Assembly (NCBI RefSeq): GCF_019050325.1
Contig: NZ_VOMB01000023.1
Coordinates: 310,001 to 374,000, forward strand
From: [Mycobacterium] fortunisiensis
GTDB lineage: Bacteria > Actinomycetota > Actinomycetes > Mycobacteriales > Mycobacteriaceae
Length of the DNA stretch: 64,000 nt
Direction of reading: 5' to 3'
Part shown: positions 34,942 through 43,465 of the stretch, piece by piece
Layout of the letters: each line of letters begins with the position of its first letter
Numbering within the stretch: the first letter of the stretch is position 1
The notes under the pieces: generated by a model
What the model saw: only the letters and a program-made list of their open reading frames with translations
The model's database searches: none
Told to the model about the DNA's origin: nothing
Position numbers and translations under genes: made by a program

Positions 34942-36399
34942 ATGGCGCTACAGACAGTCCTGGACGACATCCGTAAACGGCCCGGCACCGGCGAGACCAT
35001 CGCGGTCATCGACCCCGCCACCGAGGAGCAGATCACCGAGTTCCGCGACTGCGGACCGGAAGCGGTCGACGAGGCCGTCGCGCGGGCCAAGGCGGCGTAT
35101 CAGTCCGGGGTGTGGACCGATCTGGCGGCCCGCCAGCGCGCCAAGGTCATGTGGAAGCTCGCCGACCTGATGGACGAGCACGCCGCCGAGTTCGCCGAGC
35201 TGGAGTCACTGGACGCCGGCATGCCGCCGATGCAGGCCGAGATGATCGTGTCGACGTGCGCCGAGTTCTTCCGCTACTACGCGGGCTGGTGTACCAAGCT
35301 CAACGGCACGTCCTACCAGGTGCAGATGGAGGGCGGCGTCAACAGCAACTACTCCAACCTGCACGCCTACACCACCAAGGAACCCTATGGCGTGGTGGGC
35401 CTGATCTACCCGTGGAACGGCCCGCTGTTCAACGCCTGCGCCAAAGTGGCCCCGGCCCTGGCCGCCGGTTGTTCCAGCGTCGTCAAACCCGCCGAAGAGA
35501 CCCCGCTGTCGGCGGTGCTGCTGGAACGCCTGATCGGTGAGGCCGGCGTACCCGACGGCGTGACCAACTTCGTGATCGGTTACGGCGCCACCGCCGGGGC
35601 CGCGATCACCGCCCACCCCGACGTGGAGAAGGTCGCCTTCACCGGATCCACCGAGGTCGGCAAGCAGATCATGCGCAACTCGGCGGACAACCTGAAGAAG
35701 GTGACCCTGGAACTCGGCGGCAAGTCCCCGGTGCTGATCTACGAGGATGCCGATCTGGACATGGCGATCATGATGGCCTCGATGGGCATCTTCGTGCACT
35801 CCGGCCAGGGCTGCGTGTGCGGGTCACGAATCTTCGTGCAGCGCAGCGTTTATGAGCGTGTCGTGGCGGGCATCGCGATGATCGGCGACAACCTCGTGCT
35901 GGGCGGGCCCAAGGACGAGGGGGCCATGATCAGCCCGCTGGTCAGCCAGAAGCAGCTCGACCGGGTGCTCGGCTACATCGACCAGGGCAAGCGCGACGGC
36001 GCCGAGATCGTCTCCGGCGGCTACCGGCTGGACCGCAAGGGCTATTTCGTCAAGCCCACCGTCGTCACCAATGTCGACCCGGCCACCAGCCGGCTCTACA
36101 AGGAAGAGATCTTCGGCCCGGTCGTGACGATCCTGCCCTTCGACGACGACGACGAAGCCGTCGCGATGGCCAACGACACCAGCTACGGTCTGGCCGCCAC
36201 CGTCTGGACCTCCAACCTGGCCCGTGCGCACAGCCTGGGCAAGCGTCTGCAGGCCGGCATGGTGGGGCTGAACTGCCAGCTGACCTTCGACCACAACGTG
36301 CCGTTCGGCGGGTACAAGCAGTCCGGCCTCGGCAAGGAGTTCGGCTACGAGGGTATCGACGCGTACCTGAAGACCAAGTCGATCTGGGCGCAGCTGTAA
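34942..36399 (+). CDS. NAD(P)-dependent aldehyde dehydrogenase
   Basis: A 485-residue ALDH-superfamily enzyme: VVGLIYPWNGPLFN in the Rossmann region, KPAEETPLSAVLLE, FTGSTEVGKQI, the catalytic Glu in LELGGKSPVLI, and the nucleophile in SGQGCVCGSRIF, where the first Cys is the expected catalytic residue. It is closest in feel to betaine-aldehyde/phenylacetaldehyde-type dehydrogenases, but the substrate cannot be fixed. GAAGGGA precedes the ATG. It is divergent from the TOBE-modA unit and is not obviously in an operon. Confidence 0.93.
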   Translation: MALQTVLDDIRKRPGTGETIAVIDPATEEQITEFRDCGPEAVDEAVARAKAAYQSGVWTDLAARQRAKVMWKLADLMDEHAAEFAELESLDAGMPPMQAEMIVSTCAEFFRYYAGWCTKLNGTSYQVQMEGGVNSNYSNLHAYTTKEPYGVVGLIYPWNGPLFNACAKVAPALAAGCSSVVKPAEETPLSAVLLERLIGEAGVPDGVTNFVIGYGATAGAAITAHPDVEKVAFTGSTEVGKQIMRNSADNLKKVTLELGGKSPVLIYEDADLDMAIMMASMGIFVHSGQGCVCGSRIFVQRSVYERVVAGIAMIGDNLVLGGPKDEGAMISPLVSQKQLDRVLGYIDQGKRDGAEIVSGGYRLDRKGYFVKPTVVTNVDPATSRLYKEEIFGPVVTILPFDDDDEAVAMANDTSYGLAATVWTSNLARAHSLGKRLQAGMVGLNCQLTFDHNVPFGGYKQSGLGKEFGYEGIDAYLKTKSIWAQL

Positions 36400-36409
36400 A
36401 CCGTCCCGG

Positions 36410-36964
36410 TCACACCGGGAATCGGATGTCGGCGAGCTCGAGGGCTTTGCCCTCGAGCCGCTGACCCAGATAGAGCTCGGCCTGCAGCAGCCGCTCGCAG
36501 TGCCACCGAATGTCCTCGGCGTGCTCCCGAGACGCCGTGTAGCGCACGGCCAGCGTGGTCACGTCGATCCGCTGGGTGTCGCGGACCTTGAGATCCTCGG
36601 ACACCTGGAAGCCGTCCTCCTCGGCCGCCGCAATGGCCTCGAGCACCTGCTCGACCGCCAATCTGATGTCACGACAGCCGTTTTCGGCGATCTCGGACGC
36701 CTCGCGCTGAATATCCCCCTGCTTGCGGACCACCGCCGCGTCTGTGCTCACCCGTTCGCCGGCGGCCTCACTGGCCGCACCCGACCACTCCGCACCGCCG
36801 GGGGCGCAGACGTTCCGCCGGTGCCATTCGAACAGCTCCTCAGACTGGGCCGCCAACTGCCGCCAGCGCGCCGCGGCCTCCGCGAGATACGTTGTGTCCC
36901 AACTCTCCAACCTCGAACGGGTCAGCGCCCCACCTGACAGATCGGCGACGGCTACCTCACTCAC
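36410..36964 (-). CDS. WxG-motif helical protein, ESX-substrate-like
   Basis: A 184-residue all-helical protein with the WxG turn at Trp60-Ser61-Gly62 (GAEWSGAASEAAGERV), as in the N-terminal halves of large mycobacterial ESX-associated hydrolases, but with no hydrolase domain after it. A long coiled-coil-prone segment follows (AAVVRKQGDIQREASEIAEN). The GTG start overlaps the stop of the EspC-like gene (GTGA). Possibly a stand-alone helper, possibly the remnant of a longer hydrolase protein such as the one at the left end of the window. Confidence 0.68.
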   Translation of the reverse strand: MSEVAVADLSGGALTRSRLESWDTTYLAEAAARWRQLAAQSEELFEWHRRNVCAPGGAEWSGAASEAAGERVSTDAAVVRKQGDIQREASEIAENGCRDIRLAVEQVLEAIAAAEEDGFQVSEDLKVRDTQRIDVTTLAVRYTASREHAEDIRWHCERLLQAELYLGQRLEGKALELADIRFPV

Positions 36965-37236
36965 ATCAACTCCGCCATACCTCCGGCGGTGTGTCCATCG
37001 CTGACGTCATATCTCAGGGCGGCGGCCGAAAGGTCGCCCGCCTGCGCACTGACCCGACCCGACTGCGTTCCCCGCGCGGTGATCACCGCGGCATCCATCG
37101 CCGAGACCCCGGCACAACTGGGATAGTCCCCCGCATCCGGAGCAGTGGCCGACGCCCGTAATTCGGCAGCGATCATCTCGCTGCTGGTGGCCCCCGCCCG
37201 AAGCGCACCCGGGTCGACCCTCAGATCGTTTGCCAT
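36961..37236 (-). CDS. EspC-like ESX secretion-associated protein
   Basis: A 91-residue protein of the EspC/DUF2580 type: MANDLRVDPGALRAGA, a helix, a hairpin region, a second helix and, near the end, the ESX export signal YxxxD (Tyr76 to Asp80, in LRYDVSDGH). GGGGGATT precedes the ATG. It overlaps the WxG-protein gene, and the two would form the heterodimer typical of type VII secretion, where one partner carries WxG and the other YxxxD. No ESX core genes are in the window. Confidence 0.78.
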   Translation of the reverse strand: MANDLRVDPGALRAGATSSEMIAAELRASATAPDAGDYPSCAGVSAMDAAVITARGTQSGRVSAQAGDLSAAALRYDVSDGHTAGGMAELM

Positions 37237-37375
37237 AGCAATCCCCCAACCGGCCAATCTGCTCCCTGAGGCTAACGGAATCGGCTGAGTTGAGCCCAGG
37301 GGCGGAGCAAGTATGCCACTGGGAGCTGGCATCGACCAAGGGCGGGGGCGAGCCTCATCAAACGTTAATTTGCGC

Positions 37376-38113
37376 TCAACCGGCCATGGTCAAGCCTCCA
37401 CTGACACTGAGGACTTGGCCAGTGATGAAGCTGGCATCATCGGAGGCCAAGAAGAGCACGGCCTTGGCGACCTCCTCAGGTTTCGCAATCCGACCGAACG
37501 GGATGGCCCGGATCAGCCCCTGGCGCACCTTGTCCGGAAGCGAAGCCAACAGCGGGGTGTCGGTCGGTCCAGGGCAAACACAGTTGACGTTGATCTGATG
37601 GCGAGCCATCTCGCGCGCCAGCGACTTGGTGAAGGCGATCACCCCGCCCTTGGTGCCGGCGTAGACCGTCTCGCCGAGACTGCCCACCCGCCCCGCGTCA
37701 CTGGCTATGTTGACGATCTTTGCCGTCGCTTCCCGAGCGAGGATCGATTCGAGGAAGGCATGGGTGAGTCGGACGGGCCCGAGAAAGTTCACCGCGACCA
37801 ACGCCTGCCACAGCGCGTCGTCGTTGGACATGAACGGCTCGACCCGGTCGAAGCCGGCCGCGTTGACGATGACATCGGGCAGTCCGTGCGCCGCCACGAC
37901 GTCGTCGCGAAGTGTGCCCAGCGCGGCGGCATCGGCGAGGTCGACGATGTGTGCCGTGGCGTTCGCACAGGCCTGCACGGTCTGGGTCAGGCCCGACTCG
38001 TCGCGGTCGACGGCCGCGACGGTGGCGCCGGCGTGTGCCAGTTCGACCGCGATGGCCCGGCCGATACCCGAGGCTGCGCCGGTGACAACGGCGACTTTGT
38101 CGTCGAATCGCAC
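37376..38113 (-). CDS. BadH-like short-chain dehydrogenase
   Basis: A 245-residue SDR: VTGAASGIGRAIAVEL, NAAGFDRVEPF, the catalytic Ser in VNIASDAGRVGS, and YAGTKGG. The stretch CPGPTDTPLLASLP and the C-terminal FITGQVLSVSGGLTM closely follow 2-hydroxycyclohexanecarboxyl-CoA dehydrogenase (BadH) of alicyclic acid degradation, from memory of that sequence. It is divergent from the crotonase/LLM pair and shares its control region, which supports a common CoA-ester catabolic role. Start GTG. Confidence 0.85.
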   Translation of the reverse strand: MRFDDKVAVVTGAASGIGRAIAVELAHAGATVAAVDRDESGLTQTVQACANATAHIVDLADAAALGTLRDDVVAAHGLPDVIVNAAGFDRVEPFMSNDDALWQALVAVNFLGPVRLTHAFLESILAREATAKIVNIASDAGRVGSLGETVYAGTKGGVIAFTKSLAREMARHQINVNCVCPGPTDTPLLASLPDKVRQGLIRAIPFGRIAKPEEVAKAVLFLASDDASFITGQVLSVSGGLTMAG

Positions 38114-38188
38114 TATCTGACCTTCCGATCTGCGGTGGTGTGGACGGTATGGCCACTATCTGCCGACATCCGCTAAAAATCAACCACT

Positions 38189-38240
38189 CAGTCGATAATT
38201 GACTTGTTCAGTCGAATAGCCGTAGCTTCGGTCGAATAGC
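38189..38240. promoter_or_regulatory. Triple direct repeat at 20-bp spacing
   Basis: The motif (C)(A/G)GTCGAwA occurs three times: GTCGATAA from 38191, GTCGAATAGC from 38211 and GTCGAATAGC from 38231, exactly 20 bp apart (two helical turns). The array is in the 153-bp divergent spacer between the BadH-like SDR and the crotonase gene, ending 26 bp before the crotonase ATG. It looks like a cooperative operator; the cluster's TetR (40081-40701) is the likely ligand. Confidence 0.65.
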
Positions 38241-38266
38241 GTCCAGCGCAACGAAGGGACACCGAG

Positions 38267-39070
38267 ATGGATTTCTCCGACTACCAGCAGCTCACGCTGA
38301 CCCGCCGGGACAACGGCGTCCTGCTCATCACGCTGAACCGGCCGGAGAAATACAACGCCGCCGACGAGGACATGCACACCGAGTTGGCCACCATCTGGAA
38401 GGACGTGGCAGCCGATCCGCAGACCCGGGTCGCGGTGATCACCGGCGCCGGCAAGGCCTTCAGCGCCGGCGGTGATCTGGCCATGGTGGAGCGCATGGCC
38501 GGCGACTACGACCGGGTGTCGCACATGCTCACCGAGATGGGCGAGCTGGTCTACAACATGATCAACTGCGACAAGCCGATCGTGTCCGCGATCAACGGCG
38601 TCGCCGTCGGGGCCGGTGCGGTGGCCGCCCTGCTGGCCGACGTCGCGATCATCGCCGAGGACGCCCGCATCGGCGACGGCCACGTCAAACTCGGTGTCGC
38701 CGCCGGCGACCACGCTGCGATCATCTGGCCCCTGCTGGCCGGGACAGCGAAGGCCAAGTACTACCTGATGACCGGCGAGATGATCGGCGGCATCGAAGCC
38801 GAGCGGATCGGCATGGTCGCCAAAGCCCTTCCGCGCGAGCAGGTTCTCGACGAGGCACTGCGCATCGCCGACAACCTGGCCACCGGCGCTCAGCAGGCAA
38901 TCCGACTGACCAAACGCGCACTCAACAACTGGCTGCGCAACGCCGGCCCGATCTTCGACCAGTCCGCGGCCTACGAGATGCTGACCTTCCTCGGGCCGGA
39001 TGTGGTGGAGGGCTACACCGCGCTGCGCGAAAAGCGTCCACCGCAGTTTCCGTCGGCGCAGGGAGAATGA
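38267..39070 (+). CDS. Enoyl-CoA hydratase/isomerase family protein
   Basis: A 267-residue crotonase-fold protein: LLITLNRPEKYNAADEDMH, the oxyanion-hole segment AFSAGGDLAMVERM, and INGVAVGAGAVAALLADVAI, which includes the second oxyanion Gly. The usual catalytic Glu positions of ECH-1 (around DVAIIAEDARIGDGHVKLG) include an acidic residue, but hydratase versus isomerase or hydrolase cannot be told. GAAGGGA precedes the ATG. It overlaps the next gene (ATGA). Confidence 0.9.
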   Translation: MDFSDYQQLTLTRRDNGVLLITLNRPEKYNAADEDMHTELATIWKDVAADPQTRVAVITGAGKAFSAGGDLAMVERMAGDYDRVSHMLTEMGELVYNMINCDKPIVSAINGVAVGAGAVAALLADVAIIAEDARIGDGHVKLGVAAGDHAAIIWPLLAGTAKAKYYLMTGEMIGGIEAERIGMVAKALPREQVLDEALRIADNLATGAQQAIRLTKRALNNWLRNAGPIFDQSAAYEMLTFLGPDVVEGYTALREKRPPQFPSAQGE

Positions 39071-40089
39071 CGATGAAAATCGGTCTGGTCATCATGGACG
39101 AGGACCCTGTCGACGCGGTGAAGGTGGCCAAGGCCGCGGATCGCGCCGGGGTGCACTCGCTGTGGAGCATCGACTACTACAACCGCAGCAGTCTCACCCG
39201 GGCCGCGTCGTTCGCCGCGGTCACCGAGAATGCGATCGTCGGCACCAGTGTCACACCGCTTTTCGCGCGGGCACCGCTGGCGCTGGCCGCTGCGGCCGCC
39301 GACATCCAGGCCATCGCCGGCGGCCGGTTCGTACTCGGGGTCGGCAGCAGCACCCGCCGGATGAACCAGGACTGGTACGGCACGGCACTGCAGCACCCGG
39401 CCCCGCAGGTTCGCGAGCGTATCGAATTGATCCGGCAGTTGATCGCCCATCGGAGCGGGCCGTTCCGTTTCGACGGACGATTCGACAGCGTGGCGATGGC
39501 CCACTATGAGCGGGCCGGGTTGCCCACCGAGATACCGATAATGGCGGCCGGGGTGGGTGAGCACATGGTCAGCGCGGTCGGACAGTGCGCTGACGGCTTC
39601 GTCGGCCACACCATCGCCTCGGCGGACAACCTGCGCGACGTGTCGCTTCCGCGGTTGGCCGCCGGTGCGGCCAAGGCCGGGCGCGAGGTCACCGACATCC
39701 GGATCACCACCCAGATCGTGGCGGCGGCCAGCACCGACCGCGCGGTGGCGCGCCGCGACGCCGCGGCCCAGGTCGGGTTCTACGCCACGCCGAAGGGCTA
39801 CGACGCGCTGTTCCCCGACGGGCAGCACGCCGCCGAGCGCCAAGCCAGCCGGGACGCCCTGGCCCGCAACGACATCGACGGCATCGCGGCCGCGGGTGAG
39901 GCCATGGTCGAGGACCGCGCGGTGTACGGCACGCCCGAGGACATCGTCGAGCAGCTGCGCCGCTATGCCGATGTGGTGGATTGGGCGCTGCTCTACCCGC
40001 CCACGTTCGGAGTCGACCCCGACCGCGTCCGCGCCAACGAACACCTGCTGATTGAGGTGGCGGCCGCCGCGGCGGGCGGCTCAGCCTGA
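39067..40089 (+). CDS. LLM-class (F420-type) oxidoreductase
   Basis: A 340-residue TIM-barrel protein of the luciferase-like monooxygenase superfamily, of the F420-dependent kind frequent in mycobacteria: KIGLVIMDEDPVDAVKVAKA, a loop GTSVTPLFARAPLALAAAAA, GRFVLGVGSSTRRMNQDWYG, and a C-terminal helical region. Overlap with the crotonase gene puts both in one message. Paired with a crotonase and an SDR it may reduce or oxygenate a CoA-ester intermediate. Substrate unknown. Confidence 0.88.
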   Translation: MTMKIGLVIMDEDPVDAVKVAKAADRAGVHSLWSIDYYNRSSLTRAASFAAVTENAIVGTSVTPLFARAPLALAAAAADIQAIAGGRFVLGVGSSTRRMNQDWYGTALQHPAPQVRERIELIRQLIAHRSGPFRFDGRFDSVAMAHYERAGLPTEIPIMAAGVGEHMVSAVGQCADGFVGHTIASADNLRDVSLPRLAAGAAKAGREVTDIRITTQIVAAASTDRAVARRDAAAQVGFYATPKGYDALFPDGQHAAERQASRDALARNDIDGIAAAGEAMVEDRAVYGTPEDIVEQLRRYADVVDWALLYPPTFGVDPDRVRANEHLLIEVAAAAAGGSA

Positions 40090-40701
40090 GACGAACAGGC
40101 ACAACGCCCGGTCGACGATCGCGGCCCGCAACCGGTCGCGGTCGTCCTCGTGCAGGCCCGGACCGAGCCACACCGAGGCCTGGTTGAGGATGCCGTGCAG
40201 GCACTGCAGGGCGACATTGACGTCAGGGCAGCTGAATTCACCGTCGGCCACGCCCCGCTCTACCACCCGGCGGAACACCGCGTCGTGACGTCGGCGCATG
40301 TCCTTCATCGGCTCCTCGAACGCATCCGGCCAGCCGCGCGGCCAGGAGAACACCGCGGCCACCTCGGGCGCGGTCTCGGTGAGGATCCGGATCTGCTCGT
40401 CGACCAGGGCCGCCAACCGCTCGCGGGCACCGACCTTTCCGATGGCCTCTGCACGGGCGGCCAGCCGCTGCAGCACTTCCTGGGTGAGCGTCTCCAACGC
40501 AGCGGCGACCAACGCATCCTTGGATGAGAAGTAGTGGTAGAGCGTGGCTTTGGCGATGTCGGTCTGCTCGGCGACATCTTCCAGGCTCATGCCGCCATAG
40601 CCGGAGTCGGTGAGGATTCGGGTGGCGGTCTTGACGATCTCAGCCTTGCGGCGGTCACGGCGGCGGGCCACCCGACTGGAGCCCGCGGGCTGATCCTCCA
40701 C
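40081..40701 (-). CDS. TetR-family regulator of the SDR/crotonase/LLM cluster
   Basis: A 206-residue TetR: helix-turn-helix EDVAEQTDIAKATLYHYFSSKDALVAA within the first 65 residues, basic N-terminal arm (RRRDRRKAEIV), and a C-terminal domain with a Trp/Pro-rich patch (FSWPRGWPDAFEEP). It is convergent with the LLM gene with a 9-bp overlap. Proximity suggests it governs the divergent SDR/crotonase promoter via the 20-bp-phased repeats, with an acyl-CoA as inducer; this is inference. Confidence 0.86.
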   Translation of the reverse strand: MEDQPAGSSRVARRRDRRKAEIVKTATRILTDSGYGGMSLEDVAEQTDIAKATLYHYFSSKDALVAAALETLTQEVLQRLAARAEAIGKVGARERLAALVDEQIRILTETAPEVAAVFSWPRGWPDAFEEPMKDMRRRHDAVFRRVVERGVADGEFSCPDVNVALQCLHGILNQASVWLGPGLHEDDRDRLRAAIVDRALCLFVSG

Positions 40702-40728
40702 GCGGCCATCCTAACCCGGCGTGGTCGG

Positions 40729-41847
40729 CTATTCGACCGGCTGGACGAATTCCGGTCGGCCGACGGGCGTCGGTGTCCCCCGCCGGGCAGCGACGGCAGC
40801 CACCACGGCAACCGACACGGCAAAGCACCCGACGGCATAGGTGAGACTGCCGGTCGGCGTCCCGTCGGCGGTGATGCCTGCGTCGGCACGGAAGTAGTCG
40901 GGCAGCGCGCTGAGCCACAGCACGGCCAGCACGCCGAGGTACACCGGCCCGAACACCCGGACGAATCGGTTGGCGGTGATGCAGGCCCGCTGCCACTGCC
41001 GCGCCAGGACCGGCAGGGCGATGCCGGCGAGCACCACCAGTTCCACGGAGAAGATGATGGCCTGGGCGGTCGTGTTGGGGTCGGGCCCGCCGAACAGCGA
41101 GGTGGGGATGCTGAGCACCGCCAGGCCCAGCGGCACCAACACCCCGGCCAGCACGGTCCGCCAGGTCAGACTCCAGCCCCTCGGGTCCTTGCGGCCCACC
41201 AGGACCAGCACCAGCACCGTCGCCACGATCGGGCCCAGCGTGGCGAAGATGAACATGCTCGTCATCGGCACCGATGCCAACATCGGGTGATTGATCGGGT
41301 TGTCGGTGTTCCAGGCCCACCAACGCAATTGGGGACCGAGCTGGTCGAACACCTCGTAGAGGCAGTGGTGGACGAACCCGACACACAGTGCCCCGATGAC
41401 GATGCCGCGGTCCCGGAACACCCCGAGACTGCGGACGATCTCGTAGGCCAGCGTGACGACGGCCGGGTAGAGGGCGACGATGTAGAGCGGCAGCCGGTCG
41501 AAGAGGAACTGCACGGTAAAGGCGTTGTGGGCGAACACCACTCCCAGTTGGTCTTGAATGCCGAAGACGTTCGGGAAGTACAGCGGTATCTCCACGGCGA
41601 ACAGGTAGACGGCGGTCGCGCACCACAGCGCCAGGTTGACCGGGTCGCCGTCGCGACGCAGGCGCCGAATCGAGTGGATGAGGGCCAGCACGGCACCGGT
41701 CACCATCATGATTTCCAGCAGCACCAGCGTCCAGTTGCTCAGCGCCAGCGGATTGCGCAGGTGCACCACGGCGGGAGCGTACTGGCAGGAGAACTCTCCC
41801 AGCGGCCGGGCGATGGCATCGAAGGCGGCGGTGCACTGTTGGGTCAT
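40729..41847 (-). CDS. Polytopic membrane protein of unknown function
   Basis: I do not recognise the family. The 372-residue protein has about eight or nine hydrophobic segments (for example WTLVLLEIMMVTGAVLALI, PLYIVALYPAVVTLAYEIV and FIFATLGPIVATVLVLVLV). Polar loops carry HH (VGFVHHCLYEVFDQLGP) and a DNPINHP segment that could bind metal. It starts 9 bp after the PF10118-type hydrolase gene and is co-transcribed with it. An enzyme or transporter working on a lipophilic compound together with that hydrolase is conceivable. Confidence 0.75.
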   Translation of the reverse strand: MTQQCTAAFDAIARPLGEFSCQYAPAVVHLRNPLALSNWTLVLLEIMMVTGAVLALIHSIRRLRRDGDPVNLALWCATAVYLFAVEIPLYFPNVFGIQDQLGVVFAHNAFTVQFLFDRLPLYIVALYPAVVTLAYEIVRSLGVFRDRGIVIGALCVGFVHHCLYEVFDQLGPQLRWWAWNTDNPINHPMLASVPMTSMFIFATLGPIVATVLVLVLVGRKDPRGWSLTWRTVLAGVLVPLGLAVLSIPTSLFGGPDPNTTAQAIIFSVELVVLAGIALPVLARQWQRACITANRFVRVFGPVYLGVLAVLWLSALPDYFRADAGITADGTPTGSLTYAVGCFAVSVAVVAAVAARRGTPTPVGRPEFVQPVE

Positions 41848-41856
41848 GGCGTCACC

Positions 41857-42768
41857 TCAATTGGCGGGTTGACTTGTGTACCAGCGTGTCACGTCGGCGC
41901 CGGAGTCCCACCGCGCGAACCAGCGGTCGGCGAGCTCGGGCAGCGGGGTGTGCGTCGGATCGTGATACGGCGTCTGACTCAACAGGACTCGGCCCGCCGC
42001 GGCGAGGCGCTGCCGGCGGGGCACCGTGGCGAAGGCACCCGGCACGGCGGTCCGTCGACCGAACGGCAACCGGTGGCGCCACGTCTCGCGGAAGCCGAAG
42101 CCGGGCAGCAGGGTGCGGGCATCGACTTTTCGGTCCGCTTGGGGCACATGCTCGTTCACCCCATCGGCGATCAGTCGCATGATGCCCATCAGGTGCCGCA
42201 CCACGGCGGGCAAGGCCCGTATCCGGTACCAGCGGTCACCGATGGCGGCGTCGTAGATCAGCAGGGCCGAGCTGCGGTGCTCCACCTCTTCGACGAAGTG
42301 CCAGATGAACAGTGAGGCCACCCGCTCGTCTCCGGGACGGAACAGCGTCTCCTCGTTGTCGAGCATCATCTTGAAGCTCGGCGTGAACGTGGCTTCCAGG
42401 TCGGCGATGTAGGCCAGCCGGTGTTTGACCGGTGTGGTGGCGGTGAGTTCTTCGAAGCTTGCGATCGCGGCGTCGAGGGTGTGCTGCAGGCCGGGATAAC
42501 GGCGGATCAATGCGGTCACGTGCTTGCGGTGCGTGCTGGAATGCTGGGCTTCCTGGCGCAGGAACGCCGTCGCCTCGGCAGCCGCCTCCGGATCGGTGAT
42601 CAGCGGCTTGGCCTCCTGCACGGCGGCGACGATCATCTGCTCGAAGCAGATGGCGATGATCGACGTCGCATTCATGAAGAACGAGAACTGCGGGTTGGCC
42701 GGGTTCCACTCCCACGGCACGTCGCCGGTGAAATCGAACTTCGGCCGTCGCACCTCGAGGTCAGTCAT
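41857..42768 (-). CDS. Predicted metal-dependent hydrolase (PF10118 type)
   Basis: A 303-residue helical protein with ferritin-like metal-ligand pairs: ICFEQMIVAAVQEAK, RQEAQHSSTHRKHV and FVEEVEHRSSALLIYDA, the EXXH-type motifs of the PF10118 family. Proteins of this family are annotated as metal-dependent hydrolases but experimentally are little studied, and a di-iron oxygenase role is equally reasonable. It is the first gene of an operon with the membrane protein. A TetR gene is divergent. Confidence 0.82.
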   Translation of the reverse strand: MTDLEVRRPKFDFTGDVPWEWNPANPQFSFFMNATSIIAICFEQMIVAAVQEAKPLITDPEAAAEATAFLRQEAQHSSTHRKHVTALIRRYPGLQHTLDAAIASFEELTATTPVKHRLAYIADLEATFTPSFKMMLDNEETLFRPGDERVASLFIWHFVEEVEHRSSALLIYDAAIGDRWYRIRALPAVVRHLMGIMRLIADGVNEHVPQADRKVDARTLLPGFGFRETWRHRLPFGRRTAVPGAFATVPRRQRLAAAGRVLLSQTPYHDPTHTPLPELADRWFARWDSGADVTRWYTSQPAN

Positions 42769-42859
42769 GCGTGCTCCGCTGCGGACGTCATTACACACAA
42801 TGCTCATGCATGTGTCATGTGCGTATTCTTGGCGTAGTCGAACGGAAGAGTCAAGGCTC

Positions 42860-43456
42860 ATGGGACGCAAAGGGTGGGCGGGTTCACCGCCGGCAAACGA
42901 CGCGGAGGCCCGCAAGCGGATCATCGACACCACGTCGCGGTTGGTCGATCGGCGCGGGGCCGCGCAGACCACGGTGTCCGACATCGCCGACGCGCTGGGC
43001 ATCACGCGGCGCACCGTGTACCGCTACTTCACCGGCACGGACGAGTTGTTCACCGCGGTCGCCGAAATGGCGTTGGGGAGCTTCGTGGCCGAGACCGGGC
43101 GGTTGGTCGCCGATCTGGACGCGACCGATCAGCTGGTCGAGGTGATGGCCTACATCATCGAGCGATTGCCGCACGAACCCCAGCTGGCGCTGTTGTTGGC
43201 CAACGACCGGTCGAACATGTTCAGCCGCGCGATGCTGACCTCCGATGTGATCGCGCGCTGCCGCACGATGCTCCAGCACGCCCAGATCAACTGGGATCAG
43301 TTCGGATTCGACGAGGCCACGATGGACGAACTCGTCGAGTTCCTGCTGCGGTTCATCCAGTCGATGGTGATCGCACCGCCGGACCCGCCACGCTCTGGTG
43401 CCCAGTTGCGGGCCTATCTGCACCGCTGGATCGGTCCGGCGCTGGGTGCGCGGTGA
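42860..43456 (+). CDS. TetR-family regulator
   Basis: A 198-residue TetR: IIDTTSRLVDRRGAAQTTVSDIA and helix-turn-helix ALGITRRTVYRYFTGTDELF, then a ligand domain ending RAYLHRWIGPALGAR. Divergent from the PF10118/membrane operon by 91 bp; that spacer contains ACACA/TGTGT arms around 42790-42815 that may be its operator. The C-terminal half has the same layout as the TetR half of the P450-TetR fusion in this region (FLLRFIQSMVI and LRAYLHRWIGPA against MTLRTVQSML and LRRFVARWLGPA), so these are related regulators. Confidence 0.87.
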   Translation: MGRKGWAGSPPANDAEARKRIIDTTSRLVDRRGAAQTTVSDIADALGITRRTVYRYFTGTDELFTAVAEMALGSFVAETGRLVADLDATDQLVEVMAYIIERLPHEPQLALLLANDRSNMFSRAMLTSDVIARCRTMLQHAQINWDQFGFDEATMDELVEFLLRFIQSMVIAPPDPPRSGAQLRAYLHRWIGPALGAR

Positions 43457-43465
43457 CCGACGGCG

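Noticed and set aside
40534..42315. 593-codon plus-strand frame over the membrane-protein and PF10118 genes
   Set aside because: His/Gln/Arg-rich antisense product with no motif; the minus-strand genes explain the region.
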